From Spirogloea muscicola (Eukaryota > Streptophyta > Zygnematophyceae > Spirogloeales > Spirogloeaceae), in NCBI GenBank assembly GCA_009602725.1, contig WELB01000145.1, positions 140,841-158,886 on the forward strand: 18,046 nucleotides of DNA, written 5' to 3'. The translations under genes were made by a program, and so were the position numbers. This document shows, piece after piece, positions 9,441 to 18,046 of the stretch. The notes beneath the pieces were generated by a model. It searched no databases. It had not been told where the DNA came from and worked only from the letters and a program-made list of their open reading frames with translations. The stretch's first letter is position 1; every line of letters begins with the position of its first letter.

Positions 9441-9540
9441 GAGATTAGAAGAACTTGCTCGCCCCTAGAGAAGAGAGGCTGGCAAAGCCAGCCCAAAAAG
9501 AATGGACAAAATCCAAAGAGCCAAAAAAGGTGCCGAAAAG
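9441..9540 (-). repeat. LINE-like 3' tail, second subfamily
   Basis: The sequence contains CCCCTAGAGAAGAGAGGCTGG and CAGCCCAAAAAGAATGGAC. The short palindrome GGCTGGC-AAA-GCCAGCC lies at the centre. It matches copies at 10650-10690 and 11085-11155 and shares only the inner motif with the other tail type. Confidence 0.5.
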
Positions 9541-9828
9541 AAAAAGATCCCGCCAGGGCAACGCTTCCACCTCTAGTTGTCTGATCTGCACTCGCTGACT
9601 ACAGGTCACTAAGCGCCAACCGCAGAAGTCACGGACATTGATTTTGTGATTTTGATCCCTTTTTCCTCCTTCCGGGCTGCTGCTGCTGCAACTACTGCTG
9701 CTTCTATCCAGGCTGCTGGTGCTGCTACTGCTGCTGCAGTTGCCAAGTCTGCTGCTGCTGCCACGGCTGCTGCTGCTGCAGCCCATGTAACACAGTATCG
9801 CAAAATTGCCTATCTTCTCTTTCATTAG
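9541..9828. repeat. Interspersed sequence with GCT/GCA trinucleotide tract
   Basis: Positions 9676-9783 are rich in GCT/CTG triplets with interruptions, encoding an Ala-rich string on the plus strand. No start context, domain or conserved neighbour supports a gene. The rest of the stretch shows nothing recognisable. Confidence 0.5.
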
Positions 9829-10245
9829 TGTAGCTGCTCTTCAATTGCTTGAAACTTAGACACACTCATCCCACAATAGCTGATAATAGGGAATCTGCGA
9901 CTCCTTTGTACGATTTAGCCGCATTGAAAGACCCTAAAGAGAGATAGGACACTAGTATATAAAGGGGATCATTGGCAGTCTTACGCGCTCCAGTTGCTGC
10001 GCCCTGCACCCTCTCACGCATCCAATTTTCGTAAGCTAAGACTATTCATCTGTCTTTGTATGTCACATTGTGAACCAGTCAGGACAACCTTCACCAACCT
10101 TTGCGTACCACCTCTGAGCTCTTAGCAGACGTATTCCCCACACTCTGTAGGCGTCTTCTTGCCCACAACAGCCTCAGTGTTGCCTGGTTGAGCTGTACAT
10201 AAGGAAGTAGAGAGTGAGCCTGCCTCCGCCTATACTTCTACTACA
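9829..10245 (+). mobile_element. Candidate solo LTR
   Basis: The 417-bp stretch begins TGTAG and ends CTACA, a TG...CA pair with perfect 5-bp terminal inverted repeats. A TATA box lies about 130 bp inside, as in Copia-type LTRs. No flanking 5-bp target duplication is evident (ATTAG versus CTTAT), no clear tRNA primer site follows, and no gag/pol is present. This is therefore only a candidate. Confidence 0.3.
9956..9964 (+). promoter_or_regulatory. TATA box
   Basis: TATATAAAG is a near-perfect plant-type TATA element in AT-poor surroundings. It could drive a transcript starting near 9985-9990. No coding gene that I can recognise lies downstream, so it is most easily read as the promoter of a former LTR element. 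Confidence 0.45.
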
Positions 10246-10640
10246 CTTATGAGACCCCAAGTACGGACGCGTCTTCTTACAAGACAAAGTCCGACCTCGT
10301 CACTTAGAGAATCGCCAGCAGAGCCACGAGGACTGTCTCATCGTGGCATTTCGTGCAGTCCACATGGTGCAGGTCGATTTTTTTTTTATAACAATGTTTT
10401 TGCCTCAACAATCGGGGCTTCCTCTGATACCGTGCCAAATTGCGAGGTCCTGGCAGTAGCTGGCCATAGCAACCGCAATTATTGCGCGGAGGGACCCGCA
10501 AAGCCACATGTTATAAGAGGTCAAATAAGAGGTCAAATCTCGGCAGTGTGCTGGCACCAAATGCACACGTTGGAAAGACGTGGGCGAACTGGCTATTGAC
10601 CACACAGGTCTGCTCGCACTCCTGCAAGGAATGATGTCAG
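10246..10640. other. Stretch without recognisable gene
   Basis: It contains a 10-T run at 10378-10387 and a short direct repeat AGAGGTCAAAT at about 10516-10538. A 116-codon open frame at 10249-10599 has no recognisable motif and no splice or neighbour support. Confidence 0.5.
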
Positions 10641-11240
10641 AGCCGCTGCAAAAAGGAGAAGTGCACGCCCATAGAGAAGAGGGGCTGGCAAAAGACGCGG
10701 CTGATTGCAGGCTCTCGGAAGCACAACAGAAGCACAGGCGGAACTTCAATTTCTCTACGTTCTGAAGTGCAACCTCAATCCGGCCTGACGTAGTCTGGTG
10801 ATTGGCCACAAGACGCCTGCAGACGCGTGGTGGACCCTGTCGACAAGATAGTCAGCATTCATGAGGAGTTTTCACAAGCAACAACAATAGACCATCTCCT
10901 CCTACGAATTGGATGCATGAGAAGGAGCAGCACTGGCAATCTACAGGAGAATGCCACAATCAAAGTGAAGATGCAGTATGCAGCCCCTTGCCAAATCCTG
11001 GTAACGGTCAAACCAGGTGTGGTGGAGGTGGTGGGCGGATCGAAGGGGCACTTCCTCTTATTCACAAGAACCCCTGACGAGAGAGAGGAAGTGCGCGCCC
11101 ATAGAGAAGAGGGGCTGGCAAAGCCAGCCCAAAAAAGAATGGACAATGTCCAAAGCCAAAGAAAGAGGAGCCGGACTACACTACAAAGGACTACACTACA
11201 AAACACTGCAGAACACAGAAACGATGCAGAGGGAAGCTCA
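10641..11240 (-). mobile_element. Retroelement tails and linker sequence
   Basis: Two copies of the second tail subfamily lie at about 10650-10690 (partial) and 11085-11155; each contains CGCCCATAGAGAAGAGGGGC. The latter holds the palindrome GGGCTGGC-AAA-GCCAGCCC. The 11160-11237 stretch is the 3' UTR of the fragment whose ORF ends at 11238, with a 15-bp duplication GGACTACACTACAAA. An open frame at 10827-11270 runs through the tail repeat and is not taken as a gene. Confidence 0.4.
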
Positions 11241-11460
11241 GTACCCACGAGTGAGCAACATCAGGTCTGAGTAGCTCGCTGCAGGGAAAGAGGCACACCG
11301 TGGAGACCCAGAGGCGGCGGCCATAGCACGGCCTGCGCGCGTGTGGACGGCGTGGGCAAGGAGCGTTGAAGCGAGGCGCGCGGTGTGCATGAGTAAAGGG
11401 AGGCCAAGCCGAGCCACTGCCCGGTGCTTGCAAAAGGCAAAGTAAGCCATGGGAAGCCCT
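11238..11460 (-). mobile_element. LINE-like C-terminal fragment
   Basis: The minus-strand frame ends in RAGRAMAAASG, then SYSDLMLLTRGY and a stop at 11238-11240, matching the C-terminus of the other copies. Upstream coding sequence is degenerate. Its 3' tail continues to about 11085 with the second tail subfamily. Confidence 0.5.
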
Positions 11461-11700
11461 GGGCTTGGAGGAAGTGGCACTCCCAGGGGGCAAGGGCTGT
11501 GAAAAGCCGGGAGATGGGGCACTCCCAGTGGGGGGAAGGGCTGTGAAAAGCCAGCCGGAAAAAGAGTTGACGAAGGTTTGAAGGGGCCAATGGACGGAGG
11601 GGCTAAGGAAGCCGGGCGAAGTACAGAAGGTAGAGAACCGCGTCGTCCAAATGGACTGGTGGCTGCGAAAGGCCAGCCCAAAAGAATGGACAAGGTCCGG
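11461..11700 (-). repeat. Cluster of tail-motif copies
   Basis: Tandem partial tails are present: two units of a GGCACTCCCAG-type sequence at 11475-11490 and 11518-11533, an inner motif at about 11548-11590 (CAGCCGGAAAAAGAGTTGAC), and another at 11671-11700 (CAGCCCAAAAGAATGGACAA). They resemble the first tail subfamily and point to repeated insertion at the same spot. Confidence 0.45.
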
Positions 11701-11734
11701 AGACTACCTTCACAAAGAAGGTAGTCTTCTTTGT
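11701..11734. repeat. Two overlapping inverted repeats
   Basis: AGACTACCTTC (11701-11711) pairs perfectly with GAAGGTAGTCT (11717-11727) around a 5-nt loop. ACAAAGAAG (11712-11720) pairs perfectly with CTTCTTTGT (11726-11734) around another 5-nt loop. The two stems overlap and cannot form together. The function is unknown. Confidence 0.7.
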
Positions 11735-11834
11735 AAAGGGGCCCAATATCAGACCATGCGATTCAGGTAGATGGCACCATGCAGAGTCAACTGGAGGAAA
11801 GGTTGGGAGAGGGTATGACAAGGGGGGGCGAGGC

Positions 11835-11955
11835 TCTCTTTTGAGGGGAAGAAAGGCGCGCGGTGCGCATAAAACGAAAGGGAGACAAATTCGAGCCATA
11901 ACAGTCCTGGTAACTGGGCAATAAGCTGGCTAAGGTGGTTTCTAGTACCCACGAG
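11835..11955 (-). mobile_element. LINE-like 3' coding remnant
   Basis: GGCGCGCGGTGCGCAT at about 11854 and AGTACCCACGAGTGAGCA at about 11943 match sequences at 11375 and 11239 in the neighbouring fragment. On the minus strand it ends LTRGY and a stop, the same C-terminus. It is short and degenerate. Confidence 0.4.
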
Positions 11956-12541
11956 TGAGCACAGATTCAGGCTGGGTCAGGTTGCTGGTGTGCACTGCTA
12001 TGTTGACAGCTCTTGCATGCACCATCACAGTCCAAGATAAGTAACCAGATGTACTTTTCGGCATTGAGGTTTCATTTATTGACCAAAGACAGCCATGCAA
12101 TTGCCTCAAGATGCCCACTCGAGACTCATTCGAGAATTCAAGGACCAGCTGCTGCTGTACTCTCGACTACTCCGCTTGACTTCAGGACGTAGAAACAATC
12201 GATTCGTTTGCTAAGAACATGCTTCGTTGAGCACAGACTCTTGCCGTGTGGGCGCGAAGGCTGTGCTCTTCCGCAAGATTGAGTGAGCTAGAAGTCAAGG
12301 AAAGTCATCATCAAGGAAAGTCATTGCTTTCAGTCTCAAAGAGCAGCACCTGGCAGGAGGCCACCGACTCTGGCTGCTATTGCTACTTGAGTCAGCTCGT
12401 GTGCTCCTAAAGCCAATCATGTTCCTACACTGCTGTGCTCTAAGACTGCCAGGACTGATGCCATATGCTGGGACACAGAAGGCAAGCAGCCCATGCCTTG
12501 GACATGAGCTTGTTCTCAAGTGTCTATCCTACTATCTCTGC
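11956..12541. other. 3' flank of the receptor kinase gene
   Basis: This stretch should include the 3' UTR of the kinase gene on the minus strand. I see no coding sequence, RNA gene or clear poly(A) signal. A short direct repeat TCAAGGAAAGTCAT lies near 12295-12325. Confidence 0.5.
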
Positions 12542-15500
12542 TTAAGCAGGCGCTACCTGTGGCGGGAAGGACGTGGATTCTGAATTACTAGAAGAAACAA
12601 TACTAGTGGGAGCTGCAGAAGAAGCATAGGATCCAGGAGTGGAAAGGTCCCAGTCGCTTGGGGAGCTCAAGGTCACAGTGCCGTCAGTAGGCATATGTTG
12701 CAAGCTCTCTAGCAAATGGACAACCTCTGCCATGGTTGGCCTTGCAGCCGGCTCTCTGGCAGTGCACAGGATGCCTACTTTCAGGGCACCAAGGACCTCT
12801 TGCCATACTGCCTCAGCGTTCTTTTCGGGGACTACAAGCTGCCGAGCAGCAATCTGAGAGACTTGCATACCCGCCTGCAGTGCGGCGGTTGTCCACCCCA
12901 CAATGCCGCCCTCATAATCTTGGAAGTTGACGTGCGTTGGGCTGCTGCCCACTATCAGCTGGAGGAGTACAATGCCATAGCTGTAAACGTCGCTCTTCTC
13001 GCTGACCCTGGACATGTACGCACACTCAGGTGCAAGATAACCAATAGTACCTAGCAGCATATAGAGGAGATGGGTCAGCATCGCCTATCTCAAAGGTATA
13101 ATTGCAACTATAATCAAGGTGGCTGCCAGCAGACTTGTCCAGAGGTTGTCACTGCAAGCTTTACCAAGTTTTCATAAAACATCCATGATCAGCTGTTGCA
13201 AGCACGCCCTCCCATCATGTAGGCAACAAGAGAAAGAGGTCTTTCTCACCTGCAACTCCTGTTGTGACGTGCGTTTTTTCGGAGCTGCGGAGCTTGGCGA
13301 GCCCAAAATCTGCTACCTGCACTGTTAAGTCCTGATCCAGCAAGATATTTGAAGGCTTCATGTCCCTGTGGATAATAGGTGGACTGCAACCATGGTGCAA
13401 GTAAGCCAATCCATGGGCGGTCTCCACAGCAACCTTCATTCTGACGGCCCACTCACATGTGAAGCGTGCTCTTCTCGTGGCCTCCTCAGAGCTAAGCTTC
13501 TGGGGAGCATCAGAATCGACCAAGTTTGTGACCACAGGTTCACTTTCCGTCTGGCCATTCATGACCCCACCAGACGCAGCTGTCCAACTGTCTCTCAGAT
13601 AGTCCTCAAGACTTCCCCCATCCACAAAGTCATAGATGAGCAGCCAGTCTCTGACTTCCGCTGTCCCAGAATAGGCGCCTCGCAGAGTCACCAAGTGCCG
13701 GTGCTTGATCTTCCCAAGAATGTTGACTTCGGCCAGGAACTCCTTCTCGCCCTGCAAGCTGGTGCTTGAGACTTTCTTAACAGCCAACAGTGTCCCACTC
13801 GCTAGCTGAACCCTGCAATGGTGGCACTTTGATAAGGTGTCACTACAATTAGCAATGCAATCATGCCTGCATACATGTAGGAATGACAGATTTGAAGCCT
13901 TGCCGATGGACAAAGTAGCAATTGCTCATTACATCCTGTCAACGCCACATTCACATAAGCTGTAGACGAACAACTGAAAAGAGATGCATTACCTGTACAC
14001 AGTGCCAAAGCCTCCCGAGCCTACAGCGAATGCCGGGCTGAAATTGTCAGTCTCGTCCACAATGTCTTGGTAAGTGAAAGTTTCCTGCACCTTATGGAAG
14101 ACAGCTAAGTGGCCGCTTGCCGTGCCAGTCTGGGAGGTCTTCCTGAGTGATGCTCTCAAGGAAGCGTGCTTATGCCTCTTGACAAGGCATAAGGTGAGCA
14201 GGAGGAATGCCGCAAGAAGCACTGCTCCACCTACTGAGCAGCCAATAATAACACCGGTATTGTTGTCTGATTTTTTAGAAGGGGCGTTTGGACAAGCATT
14301 GGGGTCAGAGGTTGTGCAGAGCTTGCTGTTGCCGCTGTATGCTTTTCTGTCAAGTAGGGCCGGGGGTCCATTGGAGGGAATGCTGCCGCTGAGGTCGTTA
14401 TATGATGCATTGAAACTGCTCAGAGATGAAAGTGCCCCGTATGATACGGGTATGGACCCCGTAAATCCATTGTAGGACAAGTCCAGGAGCTGAAGGAGCA
14501 CGAGCTTGCCGAGATCTTCAGGCAGGTGGCCGCTGAGACGATTGTGGCTAACATTCAACTGGAGTAGGTTGTTGAGGGACCGAAAGTCCTCTGGTAGAGG
14601 CCCTTGCAGCTGTTGCATAGTCAATCAGCAACAGAAGATCAGCTTGGTCGTCTCATAAACCAGTCTGCTGACATTCTCACACTTTTGCTGTAGCATTCTT
14701 TGACGCACATGTTGCCCAGCACAGAAGACTCCATGCACTTGTCAAGGCAGCATAGTGCTCCACAGACCTTGTTCTCGCCCAAGTCAAGAGCCTGCAGATT
14801 GGTCAACTGTCCAAGGTCCTTGGGGACTGTGCCTTGTAGAGAATTTTGACGGAGGCGCAGCAAAGTCAACCCAGCCAGGGATCCCAGCTCGGTTGGGACG
14901 TCGCCATATAGATTGTTGCCAGCCAAGTCCAGCACCTGCAGCTCGGTGAGGCTCTGCAGCTCGACAGGGATGGGCCCCTCGAAGTGATTCTCAGAGAGGT
15001 ACAGGTGGGTCAGGCTGTCCGGCAAACTTATGGAGAGCTTGCCGCCAAGCACGTTGCTGGAGAGGTCGAGACGTTGAAGCGCCGAGCAGTTGCCAAAGGT
15101 CGGCGGTATGCTGCCCTGTAACTGGTTATTGGAGAAGTTGTACAGCTGCATGCCCTTGAGTTGGCCCAATGTGGCTGGCAGCGAGCCATTCAAGTCATTG
15201 CTGGACAAATCGATAAATTGCAACCTGGTGATGACAGGAAACGTAGTGCCGGCGCGGGGGTTGAAGAACTGCTCCTGCAGCGGTGTTGAGCGAAGTGAGC
15301 CCAGCTCCAAAGGTATAGACCCCGTCAGCCTGCTCTCAGAAGACATAACACTGAGTTAGTGAGCAGTGACTGTGCATGTGCCGACTTGAAATATTCAGTG
15401 ATGATGGAATGATATGATGGCAACGTTGAGGTCCTCTGCGCGCATTGCTCCGTACCGGTTGAAGCTGGCATTGAGCTGGAAGAGGGATGACAAGCTCCCA

Positions 15501-17670
15501 AGCGCAGGTGGTATGGACCCGTTGAGCCAATTCTCCGACATCAGCAGTACCGTCAGGTTGGCCATGCGGCCAAGGGCGGGAGGAATATTTCCAGACAGCC
15601 GATTGCTTTGCACCGACAAAATCTGCAGCAACTTCGCCTCTGCCAGCTCCGGCGGCAGCGGCCCATCAAGCCCATTGTTCTGCAGCTCGATTGTGATCAA
15701 CCGCGGCAGTGTGCCCAGCTCCTTGGGTATGAGTCCAGTCAATCTGCAAGGAAGTGTGGCAAGTGAAGTCAAGAACAGTGCCCCGGCAATCAGATCAAAG
15801 TCCCGCAGCAAGTCCTAAATAGCTTGTCAATGTACAATGTTGTGTCCCTATGTGATGTCAACACTTGCTCAGCACTTCAGGCCAGCAGTCAACAGGCGAC
15901 TAAACCAATTAGTGCTAGTACAACAAAGAGGGGAGCAATAGCAGCCACAGACCACAATTGCTGACCAGCAATTCTGGAGCGCGTCGCCTGAAGCCAAAGC
16001 CAAGGCCGACAGCAGATAACGGGGGGAATGGTTACCTGTTACCCTGCAGGTGTATGCTCTCAAGTTGCTTGCACTTTCCCAGCTCCCTGGGGACCTCGCC
16101 GCTCAGCTGGTTATCAGTGAGCAGCAGAGTCTGGAGGAGGGGCGCACGGCCGAGCGCTGGTGGGATGCTGCCGTTGACTCTGGTGCGGCAGATGGCAAAG
16201 TACGAGATGAGGGGAAGAGCGGCGAGCTCTTGGGGGATCGCTCCGGACAGCTGGTTGTCGGAGATGTGCATAGCGCCGAGCTTCGCTAGGCGGCCGAGCT
16301 GCGGCGGCAGAGGGCCGCTGAGCTTGTTGCGAGCGAGTGCCAGGACCTTGAGGCTGCTGCAGTTGCCAAGCTCTGGCGGGATGGCGCCGCTCAGCGAGTT
16401 GTCACGCATCCGGATGACCTCTAGATTCTTCAGCTGGCCTATCTCAGGAGGTATAGGCCCCGTCAGGCCTGACCCGTGGACAGACCCAACCTCAATGTCC
16501 AGGTACTTGAGCGCAACTGCGCCGCCGATCGCCGACGGCAGCGGCCCCGTGAGGTTACAGCCAGTGAGGTAGAGGAACTCGAGGTTCCGCAGGCCGCCAA
16601 GCGCCGCCGGCACGTCGCCCGTTATTCCCGCATTGCGGTTGAGGTCCAGAATGCGGAGTGCGCTGCAGGCGCCGAGCAACGGTGGAATCGTGCCGGTGAA
16701 ATTGTTGTTGCCGACCTTGAGTACGCGAAGCCGTGCCAGGCGCCCGAGCGCCGCAGGTATTGCACCACCGAGCTGGTTGCGGGCAAGATTGAGGACCTCG
16801 AGCTGCGACAGGTCGCCAATGGCTGGTGCTAGGGCGCCGCCAAGCTGGCAGTCGGGGAGCCTCAACGCCGTCACGCCGGCCGGCCCGCTGCTGCCAGCAC
16901 CGGTGCTCGAGCATGTGACGCCCGCCCAGCCACAGGGCGTGGCATCGGTGGCGGCCCAGCCTGTGAGGTTGCCCAGCGGATCCGAGAGCGCCGCCTTGAC
17001 GGCGAGGAGCGCAGTCTGCTCAGCCCTGCGCAGGGGCGCTGTTATGAGTCAGCAATGCGTTGGCCTAGCAAGGCTCGCCTTGGATGCCAAAGAAATGGAA
17101 AGATGCTAAAGGATTCCATAGGAATCTTGCAAAAGAAGATGCAAGAAACAATTGACTTTGGATGCAGGTGCTGGGACCGACCTCAGCGCTGGTGTGGCGG
17201 TGAAGGCCGGCGGCGGCGGCGGCCGCGGAACTGCACAGACGACCATTGATGGCTGCGAGGCACGTCATCGGCTGACATCGAAACCATGGCTGGTCACTCG
17301 CCAGGCTGCGGTGCTCACCTGGGAGGCACGCGGGCGTGCCGACCAGCCCGACCGTCGACGCATTGAAGCCGCACCGCGCCGTGAAGACGGCGATGGTCAT
17401 CAGGCCCACACCGAGGCCCGCCTTCGTCTGCCACCGGCGGCCGCCAGCAAGGTTGACGCACGTTAGCACGGGACAGACTTGTGGCAGCACGGCGGTCGGG
17501 CACGAGCAAAGCACGCGTACGTCGCCCTCGACGTCGGGATCGCAGTGGCAGTCGCCGCGGAAGAAGTCGGCCAGCGCCTCGCAGCACACGGGCTGATTGG
17601 CATAGGCCGCCTGGTTGACGATCGGCTCCCCGCCGGTTGCCGCACACAGGAGCAGCGGGCCGATGGTGCA
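12542..17670 (-). CDS. LRR receptor-like Ser/Thr kinase with Cys-rich N-terminal domain (5' end missing)
   Basis: Seven exons in transcript order join with matching phases: 17670-17319, 17038-16036, 15743-15456, 15329-14768, 14609-13993, 13812-13250 and 13050-12542 (stop TAA 12542-12544), about 1297 residues. Residues 1-117 are Cys-rich (CC and CxC patterns). An LRR cap follows (QTALLAVKAALSDPLGNLTG, then PCGWAGVTC), then about 25 plant-type LRRs to about residue 820. The transmembrane helix is at about 854-878, followed by Lys/Arg/His. The kinase has GSGGFG at 932-937, the AVK lysine at 953, HRDMKPSN at 1089-1096, DFGLA at 1109-1113 and GTIGYLAPE, so it is an RD kinase with all catalytic residues. 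An insert of about 35 residues separates the D and E helices. The tail is Ser/Thr/Pro-rich. The likely role is cell-surface perception with cytoplasmic phosphorylation; the ligand is unknown. The first visible exon begins at an acceptor (ctgcag/TGC), so the start and signal peptide lie beyond the window or in unseen exons. Confidence 0.9.
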
Positions 17671-17948
17671 CTGCAGGCCGCCATTTGCCAGGAAGTGCAA
17701 GGTACAAAATTAGGCGGGGGGAGGGGTTAGAAGAGCAGGCAGGAAGGAGTAAGTAGAAGAATCTATGGAGGTGGAAGCCGACTGCTAAGTATGGGTGCAC
17801 AAAAGCTTGCAGAGCTATCAATCAGCAAGAACGCCTTTGTTCAGACGGGAGAAAAGGAAGAGCAAGCCCACAAGGGCGAAATGAGGGGGAAGGGGAACAG
17901 CGCAAACACGGAGAGTTAAGAGAGGAGTAGTACAGCAAGCGAGAAAGC

Positions 17949-17950
<2 letters not shown>
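17671..17950 (-). other. Pyrimidine-rich 5' intron (or 5' leader) of the kinase gene
   Basis: On the minus strand this stretch is CT-rich and ends in CTGCAG directly before the Cys-rich exon. No in-frame ATG with a signal peptide is visible. It is most likely an intron; a 5' leader with a missed start is the alternative. Confidence 0.5.

Positions 17951-18046
<96 letters not shown>
17951..18046. repeat. (AG)n microsatellite
   Basis: Forty-eight perfect AG units run to the end of the window (CT on the kinase gene's strand). It may have ended the assembly or simply been cut by the window edge. Confidence 0.95.

Noticed and set aside
9646-9828. Ala-rich open frame on the plus strand
   Set aside because: It is produced by the GCT/GCA triplet tract; no domain or gene context.
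10249-10599. 116-codon open frame after the candidate LTR
   Set aside because: It resembles no gag or other protein I recognise and contains a homopolymer T run; it cannot be supported as a gene.
10827-11270. 147-codon open frame
   Set aside because: It runs straight through a dispersed retroelement tail and its duplicated 3' UTR, so the openness is probably chance.
14639-14767. Cys-rich extension after the LRR exon (VCGALCCLDKC)
   Set aside because: A donor at AAC AAG/gtctgt joins in phase to CTGCAAGGG at 14609 and restores a perfect LRR; the Cys-rich stretch is intron.
17315-17821. 168-codon minus frame with a hydrophobic beginning as the kinase N-terminus
   Set aside because: It has no true ATG, and the frame is out of register with the Cys-rich exon that joins the LRR exon in phase.
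1-18046. CRISPR array, rRNA or tRNA genes
   Set aside because: No regularly spaced direct repeats, rRNA-like blocks or cloverleaf sequences were seen; the gene structure is eukaryotic nuclear.

Overview
The window looks like nuclear DNA from a green alga. Three spliced genes with GT-AG introns can be rebuilt with matching intron phases: a transferrin-type protein, a plant-style leucine-rich-repeat (LRR) protein and a plant-style LRR receptor kinase. Possible TGTAA poly(A) signals of the chlorophyte kind follow the first two. I cannot name the species. Exons are GC-rich and introns pyrimidine-rich. The gene models come from reading frames, splice consensus and phase agreement only; there was no database search.

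Layout. Positions 1-3179 (+): the 3' part of a multi-lobe transferrin-like gene, nine exons, beginning before the window. It holds the end of one lobe, one complete lobe, a single transmembrane helix and a short cytoplasmic tail. The complete lobe keeps the transferrin fold signature, but most of the usual iron and carbonate ligands are replaced. Positions 3180-4056: convergent intergenic space. Positions 4057-about 7155 (-): a secreted LRR protein in eleven exons, with about one LRR per exon, a Pro/Ser/Thr-rich stalk and a hydrophobic C-terminus. Its true start codon is not visible.

Positions about 7330-11955: a graveyard of retroelement debris. At least five 3' fragments of a LINE-like element lie in both orientations, with about eleven copies of a shared 3'-tail motif, a 207-bp inverted repeat and a possible solo LTR. 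I see no host gene here. Positions 11956-12541: 3' flank with nothing recognisable.

Positions 12542-17670 (-): an LRR receptor-like kinase in seven visible exons, about 1297 residues. In order these are a Cys-rich N-terminal domain, an LRR cap, about 25 LRRs, a transmembrane helix, an RD-type Ser/Thr kinase with an insert, and a Ser-rich tail. Its 5' end is probably outside the window. The window ends in a 96-bp (AG)n repeat.

All three products are predicted to be exported or plasma-membrane proteins: a transferrin-like cell-surface protein, an LRR protein without kinase, and an LRR receptor kinase in the same orientation. A receptor-protein/receptor-kinase pairing is possible, but this is inference from neighbourhood only.
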